Shown piece after piece: positions 23,424 through 32,649 of a stretch of 64,000 nt of DNA. A model generated the notes under the pieces. That model was not told the origin of the DNA, made no database searches, and worked only from the letters and a program-made list of their open reading frames with translations. Each line of letters starts with the position of its first letter. Position 1 is the first letter of the stretch. The DNA lies in contig CASFNW010000003.1 in the NCBI GenBank assembly GCA_949296245.1, forward strand, positions 1 to 64,000. The letters are read 5' to 3'. The DNA comes from an uncultured bacterium. GTDB lineage: Bacteria; Cyanobacteriota; Vampirovibrionia; Gastranaerophilales; Gastranaerophilaceae. The position numbers and the translations under genes were made by a program.

Positions 23424-26400
23424 ATGTTAATACAGGGCAGCGCTGTTTCGGGCAGAACCGATTATATTACAAATGCGTATATTAATCTTTTGGGCAAAGG
23501 AGTTGATGCTTCAAAAATTCTGGTGCTTTGCTTAAATTCTTATAAAAAAAATCAGTTTTTAAACACATTAAAAGAAAAGCTGAATGTAAAACATTATGAA
23601 AATCCTAAAATATATTCATTCTTTGGACTTGTTTATAACACGATAACAGATAACTGGCCGTTAATAGAAAATAATATAAATATTGGCAATTCTGTGATTT
23701 CTCCCAATCTGACAGGGCTTGAAATTTCCCAGATATTTTTTAAAAAAGCAATAAAAAGCGTTGGTTTTAATGACTATAATTCTAAGATAAATCTTATACA
23801 CCAGCTTTTTCGCCGTTATTCTTTAATAGCAAATAATAATCTTTCTGATAGTGAGGTTTTGTTGCGCTCTGAAATTCTAGGAGAACAATTTGCACCTGAT
23901 GCTAAAAATGCTATTGATTTTTATAAGAAAAAAACACTCGAATACAGAGCATTTGATTATATAAGACAGTTAGGGCTCTTTGAGTACCTGTATAAAAATA
24001 CTGATTGTTTAAAAAACATAGAATATTTAATCCTTGATGATGCCGATGAGATTACTCCTTTTGAATTTGAATTTATCAAAACTTTAAAACCGTCTTTAAA
24101 AGAGGCCTATATTGCTTATGACAGATATGGCTCAAGCCGTTTGGGTTTTTTGAATACGGACATAGATACTATTGATAACATTGAAAATCTTTTTTTTAAT
24201 GAAGAAAAAATTATTCTTGACAATATTGGTTATATAAAACCTGATGTAAAAATAACTTCTTTGTCGAGACGCCTTGAGATGGTGAATGCTGTTTTGCAAA
24301 AGATTAATTCTCTTATATCATCCGGAGTTAGACCAGGTGATATATGTATAATTACCCCGATAATTGATAAGTCGTTAAAATTTGCAATATCAGAAGCCTT
24401 TGAGCCCCAAAATATCAGCTATCAATATTTTTCCGGAAGTGAAAAGCTATCATCAGTGCCGGTTGTAAATAATATTTTGAATATGCTTGATATTGCGATG
24501 AATGAGTCAACCGATATTTATAAGATTCGTTCTGTAATAAGCGGTATGCTAAAAATCCCGTTAAAACATTGTATAAAAATAATAGAATCATTAAAATCTC
24601 ACAATAGTATTGAAAATATTGATATCGGCATAGAAGAATATAATAAAATTTTTTCACTGTTTAAAGAAACTTTGGAAAAGATAAAAGATGAGAGTCTGCT
24701 TTTATCAGAGAAAGTTATTTGTATTTATGACAATCTTGTCCGTTTGGAGCCGCATGAGGTTGAACAAACTGCGGCTTTAAGGTTCTTTATTAAACAAATA
24801 GAAGATTTTGAAGAAGTTTTTGCCGAACATAATAAAAATTTGTCATTTCAAAAATCTTTTTTAATGCAGCTTGAAAATTCTATTATTTCGGAGAATCCTT
24901 CTTCTGCTCCAGAATTAAAGGAAAATGCGATAATAATAGGTACGGCACAAAAAATTATAGATTTTTCTTTAAAGGCAAAGTATCAATTTTGGCTGGACAT
25001 CTCATCAAATGAGTGGGGCAGGAATGATTTTGGCATGCTTTATAATGCCTGGGTCTTTCAAAAATCATGGAATAAAAGTGAATTTACTTATGAAGACAAT
25101 ATTGTGTTGGCTGATTTAAAGATAAAAAAGCAATTGAGAAAACTCTCTCTTTTGTGTTCAAAAGAAATTTATGCTTATTCGAGCCTTTTTGATATGGAAG
25201 GAAATGAAAACTTTGACGGAATTGAAAACTATATTCAGACTGATATAAAAGATTCTTCTTCTGAAATAAATTTTACTTTTGTTCCAAGAGAAGACCAGAA
25301 GCCGGTTTTGGACTATAAAGAAGGTTTTCTATCTGTGTCTGCTGTACCCGGTGCAGGGAAAACAACTATACTTCTTGCTTTGATTATAAAACTTATTCAA
25401 TCCGGTGTAAAAAGCGAGAACATATTTGTGCTTACTTATATGGATTCTGCAGCAAGAAACTTTAAGGAAAGAATAAAAAATGCGTGCCCATCTTTGGAAA
25501 AGCTGCCAAATGTATCCACGATTCATGGTATTGCTTTGAGAATACTAAAAGAGAATTCTAATTTTGTAAAAGCAGGTTTAAATGAAAATTTTGAAGTATG
25601 CGATGATAATCTGCGGCAGAAAATTATCAGAGAAATTATGTATAAAATGCAGATTGAGCAGGATGATTATGACAGGTATGAACGGGCTTTATCTGTATTA
25701 AAGCTTTCTGACATAAAACAAATTCCGTTTGTAAAAGATGCTGAAATTAAGAAATTTTTGAAATTTTATGTACTTTATAATCAGTATTTGAAAAATATTA
25801 ACACTATTGATTATGATGATATGCTCTGTTGCTGCGTAAGAATTCTTGAGGAGAATAAAGATATTGCAGAATATTATCAAACAGCCTGCGTTTATTTGAT
25901 TGAAGATGAGGCGCAGGACTCCTCCTCAATTCAACAAAAATTGCTTTCAATTCTAAGCGCAAAACATAAAAATCTTGTGCGCTGCGGAGATATCAATCAG
26001 GCTATAACAACAACTTTTACAAATGCTGATTTGGAAGGCTTCAGGTCATTTGTTGAACAATCGCAGAATGTTACAATGGATCATTCACAAAGATGTGCAA
26101 GCGGAATATATTCTTTTGCTAATGATTTAATAGACATCTCTCTTTCTGTTGATGATTTAAAACATTCCTTTTTTCCTATAAAAATGATGCCCGTGAAGGG
26201 GAGAAATCCGGAGAGACAAGATGCTCTTGCTGTCTTATCTTTTGAAGATTATAAACAGGAGAAAAACTTTATACTTGAACAGATAAGAAAGATATTTGCG
26301 GAGGATGTGAATGCGTCGGTAGCTATACTTGTCAGAAATAATTATCATATAGAAGATTATTCGGAGTTTCTTTCCGATTACGGGTATGCGGTAATTACGA

Positions 26401-27263
26401 AGAATGATACTCTGGAATCACAGAGCGTGTTTTCTTTGATATATGCTATTTTAAAATTTTGTGCACATCCCTGGCAAAATGAGCATGTTTTGCATTTTTA
26501 CATGGTGCTTGTAAAGCAAAAACTGATAAAATTTCAAAGCTGTGATGAAGAGTTTATAAAAAATCTGTCTTCTCCTTTTATTTTGCTTTCTCAGGATGAT
26601 TTAAAATCAGAAGCATTGATACAGCTTTTATGGGATTTAAATTATTGGCTTCAGATGTCGTATTTGGATATAGAAGAATTTGCCATAAAATCAGGCTGTT
26701 ATTATTGCTCTTCTGAAATTGAAAAATCAAATGTCTATATGGTTGCCTTACTATTAAAAAGACTTTCAATCCAGTATAAAAATCAGTCTAATCTTTTAGA
26801 AAAACTGGAAGAACTATCTAAAAGACCGGTTCTGGGTAAGTTTAAATTCTTTAATGATGAAGATAAAGACAGTGATTCTTTTTGCAAAGGTAAAATTCAG
26901 ATTATGACTTATCATAAATCAAAGGGTGATGAGTTTGATTATGTATTTATACCCCAATTATGCGAGGATATTTTGCCTTTAGATTTGAAAAATATAAAAA
27001 TTAAATCAAAAGAACGGTTTCTGGAGTCAGTAAAAGCGTTAAAATCTAATTACAAAAGAAAAGATGAATATCAGCTAAAGCGTTTTATTGCAGAAGAGAA
27101 TATGAGACTTTTGTATGTTGCAGTTACAAGAGCAAAACAAAAACTTTATATTACCTGCGCAAAGAAATATAAAAGATATTCCAAGCTAAAAGAAGTAAAA
27201 CCTTCCATGATATTTGAAAAAATCTTGAGTAATACCGGAGCCGTATTGGATGACAAGCGATAA
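23424..27263 (+). CDS. AddA/AddB-like UvrD helicase with extra N-terminal helicase-like half
   Basis: This is a 1279-residue protein in two halves. Residues 1-about 610 resemble the inactivated helicase half of AddB: GSAVSGRT (5-12) has arginine in place of the Walker A lysine, and ILVLCLNSYKKNQFLN and EYLILDDADEITPFE follow. Residues 620-1279 are a complete UvrD/Rep helicase with Walker A PGAGKTT (642-648), DEAQD (828-832), MTYHKSKGDEFD and YVAVTRAKQ (1231-1239). The nuclease domain of AddA is missing, but the next gene, overlapping by 14 bases, encodes one. The pair is likely a double-strand-break resection enzyme equivalent to AddAB/RecBCD. Homology of the first half is inferred from motif order. 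Confidence 0.86.
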   Translation: MLIQGSAVSGRTDYITNAYINLLGKGVDASKILVLCLNSYKKNQFLNTLKEKLNVKHYENPKIYSFFGLVYNTITDNWPLIENNINIGNSVISPNLTGLEISQIFFKKAIKSVGFNDYNSKINLIHQLFRRYSLIANNNLSDSEVLLRSEILGEQFAPDAKNAIDFYKKKTLEYRAFDYIRQLGLFEYLYKNTDCLKNIEYLILDDADEITPFEFEFIKTLKPSLKEAYIAYDRYGSSRLGFLNTDIDTIDNIENLFFNEEKIILDNIGYIKPDVKITSLSRRLEMVNAVLQKINSLISSGVRPGDICIITPIIDKSLKFAISEAFEPQNISYQYFSGSEKLSSVPVVNNILNMLDIAMNESTDIYKIRSVISGMLKIPLKHCIKIIESLKSHNSIENIDIGIEEYNKIFSLFKETLEKIKDESLLLSEKVICIYDNLVRLEPHEVEQTAALRFFIKQIEDFEEVFAEHNKNLSFQKSFLMQLENSIISENPSSAPELKENAIIIGTAQKIIDFSLKAKYQFWLDISSNEWGRNDFGMLYNAWVFQKSWNKSEFTYEDNIVLADLKIKKQLRKLSLLCSKEIYAYSSLFDMEGNENFDGIENYIQTDIKDSSSEINFTFVPREDQKPVLDYKEGFLSVSAVPGAGKTTILLALIIKLIQSGVKSENIFVLTYMDSAARNFKERIKNACPSLEKLPNVSTIHGIALRILKENSNFVKAGLNENFEVCDDNLRQKIIREIMYKMQIEQDDYDRYERALSVLKLSDIKQIPFVKDAEIKKFLKFYVLYNQYLKNINTIDYDDMLCCCVRILEENKDIAEYYQTACVYLIEDEAQDSSSIQQKLLSILSAKHKNLVRCGDINQAITTTFTNADLEGFRSFVEQSQNVTMDHSQRCASGIYSFANDLIDISLSVDDLKHSFFPIKMMPVKGRNPERQDALAVLSFEDYKQEKNFILEQIRKIFAEDVNASVAILVRNNYHIEDYSEFLSDYGYAVITKNDTLESQSVFSLIYAILKFCAHPWQNEHVLHFYMVLVKQKLIKFQSCDEEFIKNLSSPFILLSQDDLKSEALIQLLWDLNYWLQMSYLDIEEFAIKSGCYYCSSEIEKSNVYMVALLLKRLSIQYKNQSNLLEKLEELSKRPVLGKFKFFNDEDKDSDSFCKGKIQIMTYHKSKGDEFDYVFIPQLCEDILPLDLKNIKIKSKERFLESVKALKSNYKRKDEYQLKRFIAEENMRLLYVAVTRAKQKLYITCAKKYKRYSKLKEVKPSMIFEKILSNTGAVLDDKR

Positions 27264-27918
27264 CCAAACATATACACTCAACAAATTACAAATGTATGAA
27301 GAGTGTCCTCAAAAATATAAACTCTGCTACATTGATAAAGTTCATATTATTGAGCCGATATCAAAAACAAAAACAGGAAATAATATCCATGCTCTTATTA
27401 ATTATTATTTAAAAGGGATGGATGTTTCAAAGCTGGTTGAATCTTTAAGCAAGGCAGAGAAGCTATTGTGGTTCAATTTTAAAAACAGTGATGTTTCAAA
27501 ATACAAATGCTTTGCAAGTGAATATGCTTTCAATGTAAAAATTGCTGAATACTGGCTTACCGGCAGAATAGATGCTCTGTTTGAAACAAATGACAGATAT
27601 ATTATTGCTGACTGGAAAACAGGTGATAATTTTTCTCCTGAAAATGTTAAGTTTCAGACCTCATTTTATCTTTTGTGCATGTATGAAATTCTGCGGATAA
27701 AAAATCTTATTAAAGAGCCGGAGCAGCTTTCATTACACTATATAAATCTTGCCTCTGACAGTGTTATAAAAATCAAATTTGATGAGGACTTATACAGGCA
27801 GTATAAATCTTCGATTTTATCTGTTATCAACAAAATCAATGATAACAGAACATTTTTCTGCAATAAATCTGATAAATGTAAATATTGCAAATACTACAGA
27901 GCATGTCCTTATTATTAG
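27250..27918 (+). CDS. PD-(D/E)XK nuclease with Cas4/AddB-type Fe-S cysteines
   Basis: A 222-residue RecB-family nuclease. Active-site residues are H47, D108 in GRIDAL, D121 and K123 in ADWKTG, and Q136/Y140 of motif QxxxY. Four cysteines typical of the 4Fe-4S cluster in AddB and Cas4 are present: C19 (EECPQKY) and a C-terminal C210-x2-C213-x5-C219. The ATG lies within the end of the helicase gene (14-base overlap), so the two are translated together and probably form one complex. No Cas genes or CRISPR array are near, arguing against Cas4. Confidence 0.92.
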   Translation: MTSDNQTYTLNKLQMYEECPQKYKLCYIDKVHIIEPISKTKTGNNIHALINYYLKGMDVSKLVESLSKAEKLLWFNFKNSDVSKYKCFASEYAFNVKIAEYWLTGRIDALFETNDRYIIADWKTGDNFSPENVKFQTSFYLLCMYEILRIKNLIKEPEQLSLHYINLASDSVIKIKFDEDLYRQYKSSILSVINKINDNRTFFCNKSDKCKYCKYYRACPYY

Positions 27919-27944
27919 TAGTTTATAAGTCTGTCTTGATAAAA

Positions 27945-28514
27945 TTAATCCAGATAAAAAGCTGTTATAACTTTATGAGATTCTTCAGCATACTCAATAG
28001 CTTTGTGCAATGTATTTGATGTATGAGACAGGAAACAAATCAACTGCTGGCAGTCATCAATAATTTCACGGTTACAAATACGGCTTGCATCAGCAAGTGT
28101 CATCATAGCTCTGTCAGCATGTTCAATTATATTCGGTACACCGATAAGCTGATCCTGTACATCAGAAGGCTGCTGACCGATTGTTTGCGGAAGGATAACT
28201 TTCAACTTTTCAGGGTTTGCTTTCATTGCACCTCTGATAGTTGCAGCATTAGTGCCTGAAGAACCGCCTGATGTGATTACTGTATTACCTTGAGAAACCA
28301 ATGCAAAAGAAAGTGTCTCAATAATTTGCTGATGAGTAATAGGCAAGTTTCTGCTGCCGATTATTGCTATTCTTTTTTCTGACTGCTGAATTGTAGCAAG
28401 TTCCATTGCGAGCTGATCAACAGTATTTGCGTCATCTTCAGAGACTTTATCCAAATCATCAATAGGAACCATAATTGATGATTGTTCTTGATTTTCTTTG
28501 TTTTCTTCTGACAT
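27945..28514 (-). CDS. DprA/SLOG-like Rossmann protein
   Basis: This 189-residue protein has a 50-residue acidic/polar N-terminus followed by a Rossmann domain like DprA and other SLOG proteins: IAIIGSRNLPITHQQI, TVITSGGSSGTNAATIRGAM and KLKVILPQTIG. DprA itself loads RecA on incoming single-stranded DNA; other SLOG proteins bind nucleotides. This protein lacks DprA's flanking domains. It sits convergently against the AddAB-like nuclease gene and divergently to pcrA, a DNA-repair neighbourhood, but a nucleotide-sensing or phosphoribohydrolase role is just as possible. Confidence 0.75.
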   Translation of the reverse strand: MSEENKENQEQSSIMVPIDDLDKVSEDDANTVDQLAMELATIQQSEKRIAIIGSRNLPITHQQIIETLSFALVSQGNTVITSGGSSGTNAATIRGAMKANPEKLKVILPQTIGQQPSDVQDQLIGVPNIIEHADRAMMTLADASRICNREIIDDCQQLICFLSHTSNTLHKAIEYAEESHKVITAFYLD

Positions 28515-28605
28515 TGCTTTATCCTAATTAAAAATATATCTACAAAACGTTACATATGTGATTTTACTTAAAATATTTTTTTGATTATCATAATAATATC
28601 ATAAA

Positions 28606-28634
28606 TTGACAAAATTGAAAGAGTTTTTTATTAA
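28606..28634 (+). promoter_or_regulatory. sigma-70 promoter of pcrA
   Basis: TTGACA at 28606-28611 and TATTAA at 28629-28634 are separated by 17 bases. The expected start would leave a leader of about 14 bases before the TTG start codon. Confidence 0.65.
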
Positions 28635-28654
28635 ACACTACGGAACTTGGGGAA

Positions 28655-31174
28655 TTGGAAGAATTATTATCATCATTAAACGAACAGCAAAGAGAGGCTG
28701 TTAAAGAAAAAGAAGGCACACTACTTGTGCTTGCGGGAGCAGGCAGCGGCAAGACTAAGGTTTTAACTACACGCATAGTCAACCTTGTTAAAAACGGTGC
28801 AAAACCTCATAATATTCTTGCTGTTACATTTACAAACAAAGCTGCAAAGGAAATGCGCGAGCGTCTTTCAAAAATGCTCGGCGAGGATGTTGTAAAAAAA
28901 ATGTGGGTGGGTACATTTCACAATATCTGCGGGAGAATCCTTCGTTTTGATATAGAAAATTACAAAAGCCCTGACGGCAAAAAATGGGATAAAAATTACG
29001 TAATTTATGATGAAAACGATTCTAACACCATTATAAAAAATGCAATAAAAAAACTGAATCTCGATGAAAAAGTATATGCGGTAAAACTTGTAAAAGCGGC
29101 TATAAGCAATGCAAAAAGCAAGATGCAGGATGCCTATACTTTTTCCACAAGAGCAAGAGATTACAGAACACAAAAAATCTCTGAGATATATGAGGAGTAT
29201 GAAAAACAGCTTCTGTCCAATAATGCTATAGACTTTGACGATATGCTGCTTTTAACCGTAAATTTGCTCTCAACAAATCCGGAGGTACGCCAAAAATACC
29301 ACGAAAGATTTACTCATATCCTGGTTGATGAGTTTCAAGACACAAACATAAGCCAGTATATGCTTATAAAATATCTCTATGCAAACGGCAAAACAGAAGA
29401 AGAGCTGAAAGGCAGAAGCCTTTGTGTTGTAGGCGATGTTGACCAGTCCATATACAGCTGGAGAGGTGCGGATTACAAGATTATTCTTAATTTTCAGTCT
29501 GATTTTCGTAATTCAAAACTCGTTAAACTTGAAAAAAATTACCGTTCTGTAGCGACTATTCTTGATGCGGCAAATGCTATTATTGTCAACAATACTGAGC
29601 GTGTAAGCAAAAATCTTTATTCCACAAAAGGTCAGGGTGAAAAAATTGATATTTATGAGGCACAGGATGAGTCGGATGAAGCATATTATATTGCCTCAAA
29701 AATTAAACAATATGCACGGAATCTAAATGATTATGCGGTTCTTTACAGAACAAATTCACAATCCCGTGCAATAGAAGAAGCTCTGATTGCAAAAGGTATC
29801 TCGTATCGTATGGTCGGCGGGTTAAAGTTTTATGACCGTAAAGAAGTAAAGGATATTATTGCATATCTTAAAGTTCTTTATAACAGGCATGATTCCCAGA
29901 GTTTGAAAAGAATTATAAATGTCCCGAAACGTTCAATCGGTGATACAACCGTAAAAAAAATTCAGGATATTGCAAATCAGATGGATTATTCCTTCTATGA
30001 TGTTTTACAAAATATAGAAGAATACGATGATTTTTCTGCAGGTGTAAAAGCAAAACTGAAAAATTTCTGCGGTTTGCTTGATAAACTTGATAAAAATCAA
30101 GATTCTCTGTTACTGCCTGAGTTTATTGCCTTTGTAATAGAAGAATCCGGCTATCTTGCAGAGTTGAAACAGGAAGATACAGAAGAAGCGGAATCCCGTA
30201 TAGAAAACCTGCAGGAGCTTGTCAATGTAGCCAGAGACTTTACTCCTGATGAAGATGACAATGTGCTCGGTGAATTCCTCGCGCAGGTAGCTCTGGTCAG
30301 TGATCTTGATGAAACACCGGATGCTGAAAATGCAGTTACTCTAATGACTCTGCATGCTGCTAAAGGTCTTGAGTTTGAAAATGTATTTCTTGCAGGTCTT
30401 GAGGAAGGAATATTTCCTCACAGCCGCTCTTTAAACAGTAATACAGAAATGGAAGAAGAACGCCGTCTAATGTATGTGGGTGTAACAAGAGCCAAGCAGA
30501 AATTGTACATTTCTTATGCCAAAAGACGTCAGATGTGGGGTGAGACAAGATACTATACTCCGAGCCGTTTTCTTGCAGAAATTCCGGAAAACTTGACGGA
30601 AAGAAATATTGCAGAGGATTCTGTCTCCTATAATAAGGGTGGAACCTTTAAACAGGCTGTTAATAAAATAAAAACAGACAGAAGCGGCTATGTTGAAAAA
30701 AACACAAGTTTTGGCAAAGGTTTTGTTGCGCCGTCAGCCGGACTTTCAAATGCACAGAATATAAGTAAAGTAGTGAAGAAAAAGCCTGTTTACAACAGTG
30801 AAAGCTATAATACAGCGTCTTCTTACAAGCCTTTATCATCAACAAAACAGAATAACTTCACAAAAAAAGAAGCGTTTGTTGTTAAAAATGTCCAGAATCA
30901 GGCAAAAGACGAAGAAAAAATTAAAAAGCTTCTCGAGGACAATCCGATAAAAAGAATGCTGGAAGAAAAGAAAGCAAAAGAAGCTGCTGCCGCTGTAGCA
31001 GCTGAAAGTACATCTGACTATGCAGTAGGAGACAGGGTATTCCATGGCAAATTCGGCATAGGACATATCAGCGAGATTAAAGAAATCGGTTCTTCAAAAA
31101 TGTATATTATTGACTTTGGCAAACAGGGCAAAAAAGCTGTAGATGCCCTTTATGCCAATTTAAAGAAGTTTTAA
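28655..31174 (+). CDS. pcrA: ATP-dependent DNA helicase PcrA/UvrD
   Basis: This 839-residue superfamily 1 helicase moves 3'-5' in nucleotide excision and mismatch repair and in removing RecA or stalled polymerase. It has Walker A GAGSGKT (28-34), DEFQD, GDVDQSIYSWRGAD, TLHAAKGLEFENVFLAG and YVGVTRAKQ. After a disordered lysine-rich stretch (residues about 660-780) the C-terminal 50 residues (VGDRVFHGKFGIGHI) form the PcrA-type Tudor-like domain that binds RNA polymerase. The start is TTG, preceded by a weak GGGGA. It is preceded by a good promoter and followed by a strong terminator. Confidence 0.96.
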   Translation: MEELLSSLNEQQREAVKEKEGTLLVLAGAGSGKTKVLTTRIVNLVKNGAKPHNILAVTFTNKAAKEMRERLSKMLGEDVVKKMWVGTFHNICGRILRFDIENYKSPDGKKWDKNYVIYDENDSNTIIKNAIKKLNLDEKVYAVKLVKAAISNAKSKMQDAYTFSTRARDYRTQKISEIYEEYEKQLLSNNAIDFDDMLLLTVNLLSTNPEVRQKYHERFTHILVDEFQDTNISQYMLIKYLYANGKTEEELKGRSLCVVGDVDQSIYSWRGADYKIILNFQSDFRNSKLVKLEKNYRSVATILDAANAIIVNNTERVSKNLYSTKGQGEKIDIYEAQDESDEAYYIASKIKQYARNLNDYAVLYRTNSQSRAIEEALIAKGISYRMVGGLKFYDRKEVKDIIAYLKVLYNRHDSQSLKRIINVPKRSIGDTTVKKIQDIANQMDYSFYDVLQNIEEYDDFSAGVKAKLKNFCGLLDKLDKNQDSLLLPEFIAFVIEESGYLAELKQEDTEEAESRIENLQELVNVARDFTPDEDDNVLGEFLAQVALVSDLDETPDAENAVTLMTLHAAKGLEFENVFLAGLEEGIFPHSRSLNSNTEMEEERRLMYVGVTRAKQKLYISYAKRRQMWGETRYYTPSRFLAEIPENLTERNIAEDSVSYNKGGTFKQAVNKIKTDRSGYVEKNTSFGKGFVAPSAGLSNAQNISKVVKKKPVYNSESYNTASSYKPLSSTKQNNFTKKEAFVVKNVQNQAKDEEKIKKLLEDNPIKRMLEEKKAKEAAAAVAAESTSDYAVGDRVFHGKFGIGHISEIKEIGSSKMYIIDFGKQGKKAVDALYANLKKF

Positions 31175-31175
31175 A

Positions 31176-31214
31176 AATAAAAAGGATTCTTAAATTTTAA
31201 GAATCCTTTTTATT
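31176..31214. terminator. bidirectional terminator
   Basis: A 17-bp stem AATAAAAAGGATTCTTA/TAAGAATCCTTTTTATT lies between the convergent pcrA and Nudix-regulator genes, with A/T tracts on both flanks. Confidence 0.93.
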
Positions 31215-31237
31215 TTTTAGTATTTCTATTTTAATCT

Positions 31238-31918
31238 CTATGAGAAAAAGTGTCCTCTTTTTGAGTTGAGTGTAATTTTGTCAAAAGAGTATAGTCTTGC
31301 AGGCCTTTTTGAACCTGATTTTGTGTATTCATCAAGCTCTTTTAAAATTGCAAGAGAAAGGAATTTTTTTCTGAAATTTCTTTTATCCAGCTTTTTCATC
31401 AATATCATTTCATAAGCTTTTTGTAATTCCGTTAGCGTGAATTTTTGCGGCAGAAGCTGGAAAGCAATAGGACAAAATTCCAGACGTTCTCTTGTTCTCT
31501 TTAGAGAATATTCAATAATTTCTTTGTGGTCAAATGCAAGAGCCGGAAGGCTGTTGACTGGATGCCATTTTACTTCGGTGATTTCCGTGTTTGGCTCAAA
31601 GGATAACACAATGTCATCAGAGCGGATAAGCGCAAAGTACGCACATGTGATTACACGTGAATTAGGGTGACGAAGCGGGTCGCCAAAAGTGTATAACTGC
31701 TCAAGATAGATGTTCTGTACATTAGTTTTCTCCTTGAGTATACGCAATGCTGCATCGTCGAGTGTTTCTGATATTCGAATATAACCGCCTGGCAATGCCC
31801 ATTTGCCTTTAAACGGCTCATGTGCACGTTTAACCAACAGTACCTTAAGTTGATCATCTTTGATAGTAAAAATAACTACGTCTGTGGTGACCTCATGGGT
31901 TTTTGTCTCTTTAAACAT
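31238..31918 (-). CDS. NrtR-like Nudix-domain transcriptional regulator
   Basis: A 226-residue protein with an N-terminal Nudix fold and a C-terminal winged helix (residues about 150-215, FTLTELQKAYEMILMKKL then NFRKKFLSLAILKEL), the layout of NrtR regulators that sense ADP-ribose and control NAD metabolism. The Nudix box (G45-x5-E51-x7-R59...) has I60, K64 and N66 in place of the catalytic E, E and G, so hydrolysis is probably lost, as in true NrtR. No NAD genes are adjacent, so the regulon lies elsewhere. Another ligand such as an NDP-sugar is possible. Confidence 0.88.
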   Translation of the reverse strand: MFKETKTHEVTTDVVIFTIKDDQLKVLLVKRAHEPFKGKWALPGGYIRISETLDDAALRILKEKTNVQNIYLEQLYTFGDPLRHPNSRVITCAYFALIRSDDIVLSFEPNTEITEVKWHPVNSLPALAFDHKEIIEYSLKRTRERLEFCPIAFQLLPQKFTLTELQKAYEMILMKKLDKRNFRKKFLSLAILKELDEYTKSGSKRPARLYSFDKITLNSKRGHFFS

Positions 31919-32040
31919 AAATCCTCGGCTTGTTTCAAACTCTTATTATTAATATTTTATTCCAAACAGATATTAAATTAAAAAGCATTTTGTATTATTT
32001 TGAGAAAAATTTACAAAATGCTTTTTTTAATTCTTATGAA

Positions 32041-32649
32041 TTATATTGCACCTGATAGAGTTACAATAGGCATGTTTTCAAAGTAATTTCCTTTTAAAAC
32101 ATTGTTCTCTTTGTCAATTGTCAATGCTTTATTCACGGTTGCAACTGAACCTTTACCCTGATATTTTATGATAGCGGGATCAGGATTAGCTTTTTGTGCA
32201 TAATATTCATTCATAATCCCTTTTACAAAGCGTTTTGTCTCTGCAAAAGGCGGTACGCCTTTGTACTTGCTGACGTTACCGGGACCTGCATTATAAGCGG
32301 CAAGTGCAAGTTCTATAGAACCGAATTTTTGATACATCATTTTGTAATACATCAATCCGCCTCTAATATTGTCGCTTAGATAATACGGGTTGTAGCCTAA
32401 TTTTCTTGCAGTTGACGGCATTAATTGAAATACGCCCACCGCACCGAAAGAACTTTTCTTTTCATGAACAAAGCCTGATTCCATCTTTGCAATACTCAAA
32501 CCCAGTGCAGGATCAACGCCCATTTCCAAAGAGTGTTTTACAATGTAATCTTTGACTGTGGCTTTTGAAGTTTCTGCTTGTACTTGGTTTGGATTTAATA
32601 AAATGCAAAGAATGAATAGTAAGGTTAGTGTTAGTAACTTTCTAATCAA
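32041..32649 (-). CDS. exported lytic transglycosylase (SLT domain)
   Basis: This 202-residue protein has a signal peptide ending NQVQA. The SLT (lysozyme-like) domain carries the catalytic glutamate E57 in IAKMESGF, then SSFGAVGVFQLMPSTA and LAAYNAGPGNVSKYKG. It cleaves the MurNAc-GlcNAc bond of peptidoglycan with formation of 1,6-anhydro-MurNAc. The C-terminal 60 residues have no clear domain. A 5' leader of more than 150 bases with a strong secondary structure lies upstream (32650-32840), hinting at post-transcriptional control. Confidence 0.93.
   Translation of the reverse strand: MIRKLLTLTLLFILCILLNPNQVQAETSKATVKDYIVKHSLEMGVDPALGLSIAKMESGFVHEKKSSFGAVGVFQLMPSTARKLGYNPYYLSDNIRGGLMYYKMMYQKFGSIELALAAYNAGPGNVSKYKGVPPFAETKRFVKGIMNEYYAQKANPDPAIIKYQGKGSVATVNKALTIDKENNVLKGNYFENMPIVTLSGAI

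Noticed and set aside
27250-27918. Cas4
   Set aside because: Same fold and Fe-S cysteines, but no other cas genes or array; it overlaps a helicase gene as in AddAB.
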